Notes under the pieces: model-generated
What the model was told of the DNA's origin: nothing
What the model saw: the letters and a program-made list of their open reading frames with translations, nothing else
Databases searched by the model: none
Position numbers and translations under genes: made by a program
Source: Marinobacterium sediminicola
Lineage (GTDB): Bacteria; Pseudomonadota; Gammaproteobacteria; Pseudomonadales; Balneatricaceae
DNA length: 64,000 bases
Assembly: GCF_022343685.1 (NCBI RefSeq)
Contig: NZ_CP092123.1
Location: forward strand, 620,001 to 684,000
Reading direction: 5' to 3'
In this document: positions 11,264-21,764 of the stretch, piece after piece
Layout of the letters: the number at the start of each line of letters is the position of its first letter
Position numbering within the stretch: the stretch's first letter is position 1

Positions 11264-14052
11264 GTCTTATCAACAACATCCCTCTGCGCCGGGTTATACC
11301 GGCGACCATTCTGGTATTTGCAGTGGTCATGCTGGTGCTGTCGTTTGCCGTCATCAAGCCCTTCGTTGGTGAACTGTTGTATCAGAATCTGGAATCGGGA
11401 CTGCGCTCAACGCTGAACCGCTTGCAGGGGACTACCGAATATCTGCTCAGCAAGGGCGACCTTGAGGGCGTGAGGCGAGAGGTTGCTGCCACCAGCGCGC
11501 ACATCGAGGTGAAAAACCTGCTGATGATCGACGCCAGCGGCAAGGTGGTAGCGGCCAGTCAGCTTTCGTATGTAGGGCAACTGATTAACAGTGTGCCTAT
11601 TCATTACGAGTCGTCGTTGATCGACGAGGTCAAGGCGGGCTGGAAGCCGGCCTATCATCGTCAACAGCAGGGTGAAAATACCATCTACGGTGCGGCCCCT
11701 TATCTTTATCCCGATACTGAAAACGGGTTTCGGGAGCGCAGAGGACTGGTTATTCTGGAAGTCGATATCGACCGTACTCTGAACCAGGTTTACCGGCGTC
11801 TGGATACTCTGTTCATGTGGGTAGGGATAGCCGTAGTAGTGTTGGCCGGCTTTTCCTGGTTGCTGCTTGAACGAGCGGTCAACCGGCGGCTGGTACGGAT
11901 TACGGATACGGTTCACCGGCTTGCTGCTGAAGACTTCAGTCACCGAACCCTGCTACAGGGAAAGGACGAACTCAGCATGCTGGGCCAGACGCTTGACCAG
12001 ATGGCCGACCGTCTGGAGCAGAACCGTTATCAGCTGGTGCAGGCCAACCGGCAAATGGAAAATATCCTGCGCTTCATACCGTCGATGGTCTACATCAAGG
12101 ATCCGGAAGGGCGTTATCGCCTGGTCAATGAACGTTTTGTTCAGGTGCTTGGAGAGCCGGACGAAGGCGGAACAACCGTTTTTGATGTGCTTCCTGAGCC
12201 TTTTGCCAGCGAGATTGCGGATCATGACCGCAGAGTGCTTGAAAGCAGAGAAGCGCGCCAGTTTCATATCAGTTTTCCGGTGCAAGGCGAAATGCACAAC
12301 TGGTTCATGGTCAAGTTTCCTCTGGTCAATGAGGAAGGGCAGGTGTATGCCATTTGCACGGTAGCGACGGACGTAACCGAGCAGGAACGTAACGAGAACC
12401 TCGCCAGAATTGCGCAGCGCGTCTTCGAGCACACTACGGAAGGGATCATGATCACCGATGCGGAGAATCGCATCGTCGATGTCAATCAGTCCCTGGTGGA
12501 GATGACCGGTTACACGCGGGATCAGTTGCTGGGCCAGCCGCCGTCACTGCAGCGATCAGATCAGCAGGACGCAGGCTTCTATGCCAGCATGTGGAAGGCG
12601 CTTCAGACACAGGGCAAGTGGAGTGGTGAACTGATCAACCAGCGCGCAGACGGTCAATACTATCCGGTTCGCCTGTCGATCAGCACCATCCTCAATCGGC
12701 AAGGTGAGCGCGATGGTTTCTTCGGCATCTTCCAGGATATTACCGAGGAGAAAAAATCGGAGCGGGATCTCCACCTGCTGGCGTATCACGATACCTTGAC
12801 CGGGCTTTTCAACCGTACCGAGTTCATGCGCATTCTGGCAGATGCGCTGAAGCGAGGAGAGCGGTATGGCGAGCCCTTTGGCCTCTTGTTTATCGATCTT
12901 GACCTGTTCAAGGAGGTCAATGACAGCTTTGGCCATGCCGCCGGCGACAAGTTGTTGTGCCAGGTCGCCGAGCGATTGCGCGGCTGTTTGCGTGAGACGG
13001 ATCATGCTTTCCGTCTGGGAGGGGATGAATTTACAGTGCTGCTGCCAAAGGCGGGTCACGACAGTGACTTGACGACGGTTGCTGATAAGCTGATTGAGCA
13101 GCTGCGCGAACCATTTCTGATCGAGGGACAGAAAATACAGATCGGTTGCAGTATTGGCATGGTCAGTTATCCCAGAGACGGCAGTGAAAGGGATACCCTG
13201 CTGGGGCATGCTGATGCGGCCATGTACTTTGCCAAGGAGCAGGGACGTGGACGCTACGCCTTCTTTGACCCACAGATCAATGCTCGCAACCAGCGTGTGA
13301 TGAAGATCAAGACCGGTCTGAATCAGGCTTTGGAAAAGCAGGAGCTGAGTCTTGTCTATCAGCCGCGTGTGCACTCGGAAAGCCGCAAGGTGACAGGCTA
13401 TGAGGCGCTGCTACGCTGGAACAGCGAAGAGCTGGGTTCGGTCTCACCTGCAGAGTTTATACCCATTGCTGAAACCACCGAAGTGTTGGGGCAGATGACT
13501 GCCTGGTTACTGCATCAGGTCGCTCAGGATTTGTCCCACGAAGTCATGCGTGGCAAGCAGGTGAGTATCAACCTGTCACCGCGTCAGTTCCAGACCGGCA
13601 ACTGGGCCGCAACGCTCAAGGCGACCATCGAGCAGTACCGATTGCGGCCCGACCAGCTCTGTATCGAGGTGACGGAAAATGCGCTGGTTGAAAACTTTCA
13701 GGCCACGGCTGCTCAACTTGAAGAGATGCAGGCGCTGGGTGTGGAAGTGGCGATTGATGATTTCGGGACAGGGTATTCATCGCTGGAGTATCTCAAGCGA
13801 CTGCCAATCGACTATCTCAAAATCGACCGCTCCTTCGTGCGTGACATCGAAACAGACGCGGATGATCGCGTGATCGTCGAGACGATCATCGTATTGGCCC
13901 ATTCGCTGGGGCTGCAGGTGGTCGCGGAAGGGGTGGAAACATCGGCGCAGGCGGAGTTCCTTCAGGCACGGGGTTGTGACGAGCTGCAGGGCTACCTGTT
14001 TTCCGCACCGCGTCCGCTGTCCGAACATGGTGAACAACAGGTAAAAATCTAA
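11260..14052 (+). CDS. membrane GGDEF-EAL protein with HAMP and two PAS domains
   Basis: A 930-residue c-di-GMP enzyme. Order: TM1 (about 12-33), periplasmic domain (about 35-185), TM2 (about 187-205), HAMP (about 206-258), PAS1 (about 265-375), PAS2 (about 385-500), GGDEF (about 505-665), EAL (about 680-925). The cyclase site GGDEF is intact, with an inhibitory-site RETD five residues before it. The EAL domain keeps GYEALLRW, NLSPRQF, IEVTENAL, AIDDFGTGYSS, LKIDRS and VVAEGVET, so both synthesis and hydrolysis are possible. The start overlaps the binding-protein stop by four bases. Layout and linkage match MbaA-type receptors that are switched by a periplasmic binding protein between cyclase and phosphodiesterase states (inference). 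The extra PAS pair suggests a second, cytosolic input. Confidence 0.94.
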   Translation: MSLINNIPLRRVIPATILVFAVVMLVLSFAVIKPFVGELLYQNLESGLRSTLNRLQGTTEYLLSKGDLEGVRREVAATSAHIEVKNLLMIDASGKVVAASQLSYVGQLINSVPIHYESSLIDEVKAGWKPAYHRQQQGENTIYGAAPYLYPDTENGFRERRGLVILEVDIDRTLNQVYRRLDTLFMWVGIAVVVLAGFSWLLLERAVNRRLVRITDTVHRLAAEDFSHRTLLQGKDELSMLGQTLDQMADRLEQNRYQLVQANRQMENILRFIPSMVYIKDPEGRYRLVNERFVQVLGEPDEGGTTVFDVLPEPFASEIADHDRRVLESREARQFHISFPVQGEMHNWFMVKFPLVNEEGQVYAICTVATDVTEQERNENLARIAQRVFEHTTEGIMITDAENRIVDVNQSLVEMTGYTRDQLLGQPPSLQRSDQQDAGFYASMWKALQTQGKWSGELINQRADGQYYPVRLSISTILNRQGERDGFFGIFQDITEEKKSERDLHLLAYHDTLTGLFNRTEFMRILADALKRGERYGEPFGLLFIDLDLFKEVNDSFGHAAGDKLLCQVAERLRGCLRETDHAFRLGGDEFTVLLPKAGHDSDLTTVADKLIEQLREPFLIEGQKIQIGCSIGMVSYPRDGSERDTLLGHADAAMYFAKEQGRGRYAFFDPQINARNQRVMKIKTGLNQALEKQELSLVYQPRVHSESRKVTGYEALLRWNSEELGSVSPAEFIPIAETTEVLGQMTAWLLHQVAQDLSHEVMRGKQVSINLSPRQFQTGNWAATLKATIEQYRLRPDQLCIEVTENALVENFQATAAQLEEMQALGVEVAIDDFGTGYSSLEYLKRLPIDYLKIDRSFVRDIETDADDRVIVETIIVLAHSLGLQVVAEGVETSAQAEFLQARGCDELQGYLFSAPRPLSEHGEQQVKI

Positions 14053-14091
14053 CCGTTTCTGAAAGTTAAGTAATTTTTTTCAAAAAGGGTG

Positions 14092-14119
14092 TTGACAGAA
14101 AATCTGAACTCTATAAAAT
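14092..14119 (+). promoter_or_regulatory. sigma-70 promoter of the tRNA operon
   Basis: A perfect -35 TTGACA (14092-14097) is followed after 16 bases by TAAAAT (14114-14119) and then a GC-rich discriminator (CTGCGCCC), as is usual for stable-RNA promoters under stringent control. The first tRNA starts 15 bases later. Confidence 0.8.
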
Positions 14120-14134
14120 CTGCGCCCATCCTTT

Positions 14135-14222
14135 GGAGGGGTGGCTGAGTGGTCGAAAGCACCGGTCTTGAAAACCGACGAGTCGAGAGGCTCCCAGGGT
14201 TCGAATCCCTGCCCCTCCGCCA
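14135..14222 (+). tRNA. tRNA-Ser (TGA)
   Basis: 88 nt including an encoded CCA end. The acceptor GGAGGGG pairs with CCCCTCC, the anticodon loop is CTTGAAA (anticodon TGA), the long variable arm of class II tRNAs is present, and the T-loop is GGTTCGAATCC. First of four tRNAs in the cluster. Confidence 0.97.
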
Positions 14223-14246
14223 TTAAAGGATGATGATTTGAGCAGT

Positions 14247-14322
14247 TCCTCGATAGCTCAGTTGGTAGAGCAGTAGACTGTTAATCTATTGGTCCCTGGT
14301 TCGAGTCCAGGTCGAGGAGCCA
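14247..14322 (+). tRNA. tRNA-Asn (GTT)
   Basis: 76 nt with an encoded CCA end. Acceptor TCCTCGA pairs with TCGAGGA, the anticodon loop CTGTTAA gives GTT, and the T-arm contains GGTTCGAGTCC. It follows tRNA-Ser by 24 bases and is likely co-transcribed. Confidence 0.97.
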
Positions 14323-14366
14323 AATCATGAAGGCCTTGCCTGTCTGGCATGGTCGCTGCAAAGAGC

Positions 14367-14442
14367 GGGTCGTTAGCTCAGTTGGTAGAGCAGTTGGCTT
14401 TTAACCAATTGGTCATAGGTTCGAGTCCTATACGACCCACCA
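14367..14442 (+). tRNA. tRNA-Lys (TTT), copy 1
   Basis: 76 nt with an encoded CCA. Acceptor GGGTCGT pairs with ACGACCC, the anticodon loop CTTTTAA gives TTT, and the T-loop is GGTTCGAGTCC. It is identical in sequence to the copy 91 bases downstream. Confidence 0.97.
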
Positions 14443-14457
14443 CTCTTCGCAACCGGA

Positions 14458-14533
14458 GGGTCGTTAGCTCAGTTGGTAGAGCAGTTGGCTTTTAACCAAT
14501 TGGTCATAGGTTCGAGTCCTATACGACCCACCA
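14458..14533 (+). tRNA. tRNA-Lys (TTT), copy 2
   Basis: Identical to the preceding tRNA-Lys over all 76 nt and separated from it by 15 bases: a tandem gene duplication giving higher dosage of the lysine AAA/AAG tRNA. Last tRNA of the cluster. Confidence 0.97.
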
Positions 14534-14572
14534 CTTCCGGTTCTTTCCTGTCTTTTCCCAGTGTTTATTATC

Positions 14573-14600
14573 TCTTCCGGCATCCCTGCCGAAGATCCGC
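14573..14600 (+). terminator. likely terminator after the tRNA cluster
   Basis: TCTTCCGGC (14573-14581) pairs with GCCGAAGA (14588-14595) with one bulge and a six-base loop, followed by TCCGCTTTT. It sits between the tRNAs and the convergent greB gene, so it may serve both strands. Confidence 0.4.
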
Positions 14601-14609
14601 TTTTGTGAT

Positions 14610-15107
14610 TCAGTAATCAATCCCGGTTATTTCGAGCCAGAGTTCATCCCCATCTCCACGCTGTATCGTCACTTCATCGCCCACCTGCTTCTTCAGCAGC
14701 TGACGGGCGAGAGGCGCATCTATACTGATATAGCCTTTGGCCGGATCAATTTCATCGGCTCCGACGATACGGTAGCGGCGCTGATGGTCTTCTTCATCCA
14801 GCAGCGTTACCCAGGCGCCGAAAAAGATACGGCTGGTGTCGTCAGGAGCGCGGTCCACGACCTTGATATGTTCAAGACGCTTGGACAGGTAACGGACGCG
14901 TCGATCGATTTCACGCAGCTGTTTCTTGCCGTAGATGTACTCGGCATTCTCTGAACGATCGCCTTGAGCGGCTGCTTCCTTGACCGACTGGGTGACTTCG
15001 GGGCGCTTGACCTTCCACAGGTAGCGTAGCTCTTCGTTGAGCCTGTCGTAGCCTTCCTGCGTAATGTAGGGAGAACTTTTCGGTTGGGGTGGTCGCCAGC
15101 GTCCCAT
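14610..15107 (-). CDS. greB: transcription elongation factor GreB
   Basis: A 165-residue protein matching GreB in length and layout: N-terminal coiled coil (about 15-85) with the tip motif QGDRSENAEYIYGKKQLREID, which carries the acidic residues that reach the RNA polymerase active site, followed by the FKBP-like C-terminal domain (FFGAWVTLLDEE, GYISIDAPLARQLL). GreB rescues backtracked RNA polymerase by stimulating cleavage of the transcript 3' end. YIYGKKQLREIDRRVRYL separates it from GreA. AGAGG precedes the ATG. It is divergent from the next small gene and convergent with the tRNA cluster. Confidence 0.95.
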   Translation of the reverse strand: MGRWRPPQPKSSPYITQEGYDRLNEELRYLWKVKRPEVTQSVKEAAAQGDRSENAEYIYGKKQLREIDRRVRYLSKRLEHIKVVDRAPDDTSRIFFGAWVTLLDEEDHQRRYRIVGADEIDPAKGYISIDAPLARQLLKKQVGDEVTIQRGDGDELWLEITGIDY

Positions 15108-15199
15108 GACTCATCTGCCTCTTGATCAAAGAAAGAACCGAATAAAAATATAAAGAATTACAGTCAGTTGCCGATAATACCAGCTCCAACGGAGGTAAG

Positions 15200-15625
15200 A
15201 TGCAGACTGACAGTATACAAGCACGAATCGAGACCTATACGGCCTCGCTGCCACAGGCGGTGCACTCGCCCAATGGGGCGCAGTTCGCGTTTCTGCTCAG
15301 TCTTATCGCGTCCAATCAGGAGATCTACCGACCTCAGCCCCAACAGTCGCCGGGTGAAGGTTTTGCACTGCCGGGACAGGCCCTGAGTTATCCGGATCCC
15401 GCTCAGCTGCACACCTCGGAAGTGGTGGATCGCCTCAATCACTCCATCAATGATCCGATCCCCGGTGATTACGCCTTTCTGGTCAGCCGGCTTGATGTTC
15501 AGGCACGTACGCCGCGTGCACAGGCATTGGCATCGGATCGCTTTGAACAGGTGGCGTTGTACGCCGCCAGTAATCTGGCAGGCACGATCGCAACGGCACG
15601 TCAGAGCATCAACGTGAAAGCCTGA
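15200..15625 (+). CDS. conserved hypothetical protein, 141 aa
   Basis: The ATG at 15200 follows an excellent ribosome binding site (GGAGGTAAG), so the gene is real. The product is soluble and mainly helical: an N-terminal segment with FAFLLSLIASNQEIYRP, a Pro/Gln-rich stretch, then GDYAFLVSRLDVQARTPRAQAL and a C-terminal helix. No signal peptide or membrane segment is evident. I do not recognise the family with confidence. It is divergent from greB and 57 bases upstream of a DMT transporter gene, possibly co-transcribed with it. Confidence 0.75.
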   Translation: MQTDSIQARIETYTASLPQAVHSPNGAQFAFLLSLIASNQEIYRPQPQQSPGEGFALPGQALSYPDPAQLHTSEVVDRLNHSINDPIPGDYAFLVSRLDVQARTPRAQALASDRFEQVALYAASNLAGTIATARQSINVKA

Positions 15626-15682
15626 CAGAAGGCTTCAATTATGCTTTCCTAGGCGCTTTTGCGTTTGCCCCCAAGGATATCC

Positions 15683-16591
15683 ATGTCAGAAAAATCTCAA
15701 TCCAGAGCTTTTGTTCTGGGCCTGTCGGCGGTACTGCTGTGGTCCACTGTCGCCACGGCTTTCAAGCTTTCACTGCAACAGATGTCGCCATTGCAGCTGC
15801 TGGCGTGGGCCGGTCTGTTTTCAACTGGCGTGCTGGCGGCTGGCGTCAGCTGGCAGCAAAAATGGCGTGAGTTGGCAACCCAATGGCGTCAGCGTCCGTT
15901 GTTTTATCTGGGGTTGGGGGCATTGAATCCGGCATTGTATTATCTGGTGTTGTTTCGCGCCTATGACTTGTTGCCTGCGCAGCAGGCGCAGGCGCTGAAC
16001 TATACCTGGGCGTTGACGCTGGCGCTGCTGGCGGTGCCGCTGCTGAAGCAGAAGCTGCAACGGGTGGATCTGCTGGCGATGCTGCTGGGTTATGGCGGTG
16101 CGCTGGTGATCGCGACTCGTGGCAACCTGCTGACACTGGAGTTCGACAGTGTGCCGGGCGTAGCACTGGCACTGTTCAGTACGCTGATCTGGGCGCTGTA
16201 CTGGATTCTGAACGCCCGTGCGGAGGGCAGTCCCGCAGTCAGTCTGTTGCTGTGTTTCCTGTGTGGCACACCGCTGGTCTGGGGATTGATGCTCTGGCAG
16301 GGCGAGTCAATGCTGCCTTCCTGGCAGGGGCTTCTGGGGGCTGCATATGTGGGGCTGTTTGAAATGGGGCTGACATTCATGCTCTGGTTAGGGGCCATGC
16401 GTGCAGCGACCCATGTCAGCCGCATCTCCAACCTGATTTTCCTGTCGCCCTTTCTGTCACTGGTATTTATCTATTTCCTGCTGGATGAGCCGGTTGCCCC
16501 GGCCACGTTCATCGGCCTGGGGCTGATCGTACTGGCTGTTGTCTGGCAGCAGCGAGCGGCCCGCTCAGAGCCAGCGCCAGCGGCGGAATAA
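15683..16591 (+). CDS. DMT-superfamily (EamA) transporter
   Basis: The ATG at 15683 is preceded by AAGGAT; the frame is open back to a TTG at 15659 without a ribosome binding site. The product is about 302 residues with ten predicted membrane helices arranged as two EamA repeats (first about 10-140, second about 150-290). ALLLWSTVATAFKLSL and NPALYYLVLFRAYDLLPAQQAQALNYTWAL are typical of the first repeat and LIWALYWILNARAEG of the second. EamA proteins export or import amino acids, nucleosides or other metabolites across the inner membrane; substrate not predictable here. Its last 27 bases overlap the end of the convergent zntB gene. Confidence 0.9.
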   Translation: MSEKSQSRAFVLGLSAVLLWSTVATAFKLSLQQMSPLQLLAWAGLFSTGVLAAGVSWQQKWRELATQWRQRPLFYLGLGALNPALYYLVLFRAYDLLPAQQAQALNYTWALTLALLAVPLLKQKLQRVDLLAMLLGYGGALVIATRGNLLTLEFDSVPGVALALFSTLIWALYWILNARAEGSPAVSLLLCFLCGTPLVWGLMLWQGESMLPSWQGLLGAAYVGLFEMGLTFMLWLGAMRAATHVSRISNLIFLSPFLSLVFIYFLLDEPVAPATFIGLGLIVLAVVWQQRAARSEPAPAAE

Positions 16592-17539
16592 CCAGAACAG
16601 GCCCGCGACCATCAGGGTCAAGGCGCCGAGGAACATCAGGAAGGCGTTTTCGTTATCGGCTCCGGGAATACCGCCGACGTTGATGCCCAGCAGCCCGGTC
16701 AGGAAACCCAGTGGCAGGAAAATTGCCGAAATGATCGAGAGGACATACATGCGCTGGTTGAGCTGCTCACCTTGTATGCTGGCCAGTTCCTCCTGGGCCA
16801 TGGCGGCGCGTTCGCGCAGCATGTCCAGATCCTCGATATGGCGCAGCAGTCGGTCACTGATCTCGCGCAGGGCCAGACGGGTATCGGTGGTCAGCCAGCC
16901 CAGGCGCTCGCTCTGCAACTGGTTGAAGGCATCGCGCTGGGGTGCATAGTATCGGCGCAGGCTGATGCTCTGGCGGCGCAGATTGCGCACCGCGTGTCGC
17001 ATCTCGCTGCCGGCCTCGGCAAGCAGATCCAGCTCAAGTTCGGACAGCTGGTCGTCCAGCGTCTCGACAGTAGTGCCCATGCGCTCTACCAGACGGTCGT
17101 TGAGCTGGACGATCAGCTCTGCACTGTCAATGGGGCCGCAGCCATTGTGCAGGTCTTCCAGCAAGCGGCTGACGGACATCAGGCGGCGTTTGCGGGTGGA
17201 AATGATACGCTTGTCCGAGATGCAAAGCCGGATGGAGACCATGTCTTCAGGGTCGGCACCGGGATTGGTGTTGACGCCGCGCAGTGCCAGCAGCAGGTGC
17301 TCACCGAGCACGGCGGCGCGGGGGCGGGTATTTTCCGCCAGCAGGGCGTCAATCGCCAGTTCGGGCAGTCCGCTATGATGTTCCAGCCAGAAGCGGGAGC
17401 CTTCCTCGGTGTAGTCCAGGTGCAGCCAGAGAGTGCCCTGTTCTGGTGTCCAGTTGTCGACTTCGGCAGGGGTTAGTGAACGGGCACCGCCCTGACCATC
17501 GAGCAACAGAGCGTGGAGTGGAGTCAATTCGATGGTCAT
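16565..17539 (-). CDS. zntB: zinc transporter ZntB (CorA family)
   Basis: The start is the ATG at 17539 (MTIELTPLHALLLDG), preceded by AGGGAGAG; an upstream TTG at 17557 is less likely. The roughly 324-residue product has a large cytosolic domain of mixed fold and long helices, then two C-terminal membrane helices. The selectivity motif after the first helix is GINVGGIPG, the ZntB variant of the CorA GMN signature. ZntB is a pentameric inner-membrane channel-like transporter of Zn2+. The C-terminus (FRRWRWL) is basic, as in CorA proteins. It overlaps the convergent DMT gene by 27 bases. Confidence 0.92.
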   Translation of the reverse strand: MTIELTPLHALLLDGQGGARSLTPAEVDNWTPEQGTLWLHLDYTEEGSRFWLEHHSGLPELAIDALLAENTRPRAAVLGEHLLLALRGVNTNPGADPEDMVSIRLCISDKRIISTRKRRLMSVSRLLEDLHNGCGPIDSAELIVQLNDRLVERMGTTVETLDDQLSELELDLLAEAGSEMRHAVRNLRRQSISLRRYYAPQRDAFNQLQSERLGWLTTDTRLALREISDRLLRHIEDLDMLRERAAMAQEELASIQGEQLNQRMYVLSIISAIFLPLGFLTGLLGINVGGIPGADNENAFLMFLGALTLMVAGLFWLFRRWRWL

Positions 17540-17576
17540 ATGGCTCTCCCTGATCAATCAATGTCAGTCGTGCGTC

Positions 17577-17972
17577 TTATTCGGTACGCCAGGTGATCTT
17601 TTCGGTGCTGCCGTTTTCGATTCGCCACCACTCATCTGGATCATCACCGTCCTGCCAGCCTGAAACGATGCAGCGTACCTGAGTATCCAGAGCGTTGGAG
17701 ACTTCTTCGGCACAATCCAGGTCGCGCACCCAGGGGGTGGCATCAGAACGGAACCAGACACTGATCCAGGCCTTGCCGACTGCCTTTTCATGAATCATGA
17801 CCGGCACGGTGACACCGTCCAGCACGGCTTTGAGTGCATGGGTACCACCGCCGCTGTGCTGTGGCTCCAGGCTGTCGCAGCGTTCCCGTAACCACTCTAG
17901 GATCTGATCCAGGGATCGGTTCTTGATGTAGATCTCAATGTCGGGGTGGCGGTTATCGTTGCTCATCATCAT
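17577..17972 (-). CDS. conserved hypothetical protein, about 130 aa
   Basis: A soluble acidic protein of 129-131 residues with no signal peptide. It has an alternating strand/helix pattern (DIEIYIKNRSLDQILEWLRERC, then AVLDGVTVPVMIHEKA and WISVWFRSDATPW) and a Trp/Asp-rich C-terminal end. I do not recognise a named family. Three consecutive ATG codons at the 5' end leave the exact start open. The first codons overlap the stop region of the upstream membrane-protein gene by about 20 nt, so the two are probably translationally coupled and co-transcribed with rlmA and dapE. Confidence 0.75.
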   Translation of the reverse strand: MMMSNDNRHPDIEIYIKNRSLDQILEWLRERCDSLEPQHSGGGTHALKAVLDGVTVPVMIHEKAVGKAWISVWFRSDATPWVRDLDCAEEVSNALDTQVRCIVSGWQDGDDPDEWWRIENGSTEKITWRTE

Positions 17973-18237
17973 TGTCCAGAAGGTGCCAGATACGTAAAAG
18001 GCTCAGGCTCAGATAGCCCAACAGGGCGAGTATGCTGCCGGCCAGCAGCAGGATCAAGCCGGCCAGTGCGAGAAGTTCCGCTTTCAGCCCGGCAGGCAGG
18101 CCGTGCTGCGCCATCATGATGCCACCCAGCCCGCTGAAGAACAGAAAGGCACCGCTCATCAGCAGACGCAGGTTGCCTCTGGGATCCTCAGCACGTTGTC
18201 GCAGCCAGGCCTTGAGGGCGTCAGTACGTATGCGCAC
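17953..18237 (-). CDS. small two-helix membrane protein, 94 aa
   Basis: The GTG at 18237 (VRIRTDALKAWLRQRAED) is chosen because the longer frame runs far into rlmA; GGAATAAC lies upstream. The product has an amphipathic N-terminal helix and two membrane helices (LLMSGAFLFFSGLGGIMMA and LLALAGLILLLAGSILALLGYL), then a short acidic tail. Family unknown. It begins four bases after the rlmA stop region and overlaps the next gene by about 20 nt, so it belongs to the dapE-rlmA transcription unit. Confidence 0.7.
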   Translation of the reverse strand: MRIRTDALKAWLRQRAEDPRGNLRLLMSGAFLFFSGLGGIMMAQHGLPAGLKAELLALAGLILLLAGSILALLGYLSLSLLRIWHLLDNDDEQR

Positions 18238-18241
18238 GGCG

Positions 18242-20277
<2,036 letters not shown>

Positions 20278-20301
20278 AGTCAATGTGCCGGAGGCGAGTG
20301 C

Positions 20302-21333
20302 TTAGTTGTGCTTGTGCAGCTCGGCGTTCAGTTCGATCGCGCTCTTGTTGGTTTTCACCTCGATGCGACCGTTCTGGGAGTTGCGGCGGAACAGCAGGTC
20401 CGGTTTGCCGGCCAACTCGCCTGCCTTGACCACGCCCACTTCGTTGTTCTGGTCGTCCAGGATGGTGACCTTGGAACCGCCGGTCACATACAGGCCCGCT
20501 TCGATGGTGCAGCGATCACCCAGCGGCAGACCGAGACCGGAGTTGGCGCCCAGCAGGCAGTTCTCGCCCACGGAGATGACCACGTTGTTGCCGCCGGACA
20601 GGGTGCCCATAGTAGAAGCGCCACCACCGATGTCGGAACCGTTGCCGACGACAACGCCAGCGGAGATACGGCCTTCAACCATGCTTACGCCCAGTGTACC
20701 GGCATTGAAGTTGATGAAGCCTTCGTGCATCACGGTGGTGCCTTCACCCACATGAGCACCCAGGCGGATGCGGGAAGCATCACCGATGCGGATACCGGCC
20801 GGAACAGCGTAGTTGGCCATTTTCGGGAACTTGTCCACCGACAGAACATCCAGCACGCGACCCTGGGCGCGGGCAGACAGCTGGCGGCGCGGCAGGTCTT
20901 CCAGTGCCACAGCACCTTCGTTGGTCCAGGCGACGTTCGGCAGCAGCGGGAACATGCCGCTCAGGTCAACACCGTGCGGCTGAACCAGGCGATGAGACAG
21001 CAGCGAGAGCTTGAGGTACACCTCAGCGGTGGTCTGAGGCGCTGCGTCGGTCTCCAGAATACACAGGACCAGCGGTTGCTTGGTGCCTTCCAGGATCTCC
21101 ACGACTTCAGCCTGCTCTTCGGCATCCACTGACAGGAAAGCCGCTTCCAGTGCCTTCAGCTGGCTGGCGTTCAGTTCGATGGTCTGGTTGCCACCCTCAT
21201 AACCCACCTTGTCGGCCACGGCCGCGATCAGGGCATCGTCTGCGTTCAGCAGCGGTGCGTTGTAGTACACCTCCAGCCAGTCACCGGCGGAAGATTTAGT
21301 ACCTACACCCAGACCAAATGCGAAATTCGCCAT
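20302..21333 (-). CDS. dapD: tetrahydrodipicolinate N-succinyltransferase DapD (long form)
   Basis: 343 residues, matching the long Pseudomonas-type DapD rather than the 274-residue enterobacterial form. The N-terminal 170 residues are specific to this form; the C-terminal part is a left-handed beta helix of hexapeptide repeats (IRIGDASRIRLGAHVGEGTTVM, GGGASTMGTLSGGNNVVISVG). DapD transfers succinyl from succinyl-CoA to tetrahydrodipicolinate, the step before DapC. It sits between yffB and dapE in a lysine/DAP gene run. MANFAFGLGVGTK is a usual opening for this group and supports the start. Confidence 0.96.
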   Translation of the reverse strand: MANFAFGLGVGTKSSAGDWLEVYYNAPLLNADDALIAAVADKVGYEGGNQTIELNASQLKALEAAFLSVDAEEQAEVVEILEGTKQPLVLCILETDAAPQTTAEVYLKLSLLSHRLVQPHGVDLSGMFPLLPNVAWTNEGAVALEDLPRRQLSARAQGRVLDVLSVDKFPKMANYAVPAGIRIGDASRIRLGAHVGEGTTVMHEGFINFNAGTLGVSMVEGRISAGVVVGNGSDIGGGASTMGTLSGGNNVVISVGENCLLGANSGLGLPLGDRCTIEAGLYVTGGSKVTILDDQNNEVGVVKAGELAGKPDLLFRRNSQNGRIEVKTNKSAIELNAELHKHN

Positions 21334-21403
21334 CGTTTACTCCGTCGTTCAATAATGCAAAAAAATACGTTCGTAAGGCTTCATGTGTACGCTGTTTGAG
21401 CGT

Positions 21404-21754
21404 TCAGCGATCGAAAGCGGCTGCGTACTGCTCAGCCTTGAAGCCGATCTCGATACGGCCATCATCCAGTTCCAGGACGGGCCGTTTGATCAGTGTCGGT
21501 TGCTCCACCAGAAGCGCTTTCAGAGCGGCCTCATCAGTGTTGGCCTTGACCTCGTCCGGCAGTTGGCGCCAGGTCGTGCCGCGCTTGTTCAGCAGCGTAT
21601 CCAGGCCTACGGCTGCGCACCAGCGGTCGACCTGCTCTGCGCTCAGGCCCTGTTTGCGGAAGTCATGAAAGTCAAATGCGACAGCCTCGGCTTCCAGCCA
21701 TTTGCGCGCCTTGCGCACGGTGTCGCAGTTGCTGATTCCGTAAATAATGGTCAC
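21404..21754 (-). CDS. ArsC/Spx-like thioredoxin-fold protein (YffB family)
   Basis: The GTG at 21754 (VTIIYGISNCDTVRKARKWL) is preceded by AAGAGG; the longer frame would enter dapC. The product is about 116 residues, the YffB length. It has the ArsC-family thioredoxin-like fold with a single Cys in GISNCDTV, then NKRGTTWRQLP and a conserved PTLIKRPVLE. This group (YffB, also called ArsC-related) is not an arsenate reductase by default and its role is unsettled. It lies between dapC (ten bases upstream) and dapD (70 bases downstream), the same neighbourhood found in many gammaproteobacteria, so co-expression with lysine genes is likely. Confidence 0.88.
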   Translation of the reverse strand: MTIIYGISNCDTVRKARKWLEAEAVAFDFHDFRKQGLSAEQVDRWCAAVGLDTLLNKRGTTWRQLPDEVKANTDEAALKALLVEQPTLIKRPVLELDDGRIEIGFKAEQYAAAFDR

Positions 21755-21764
21755 TTCGAGCCTC

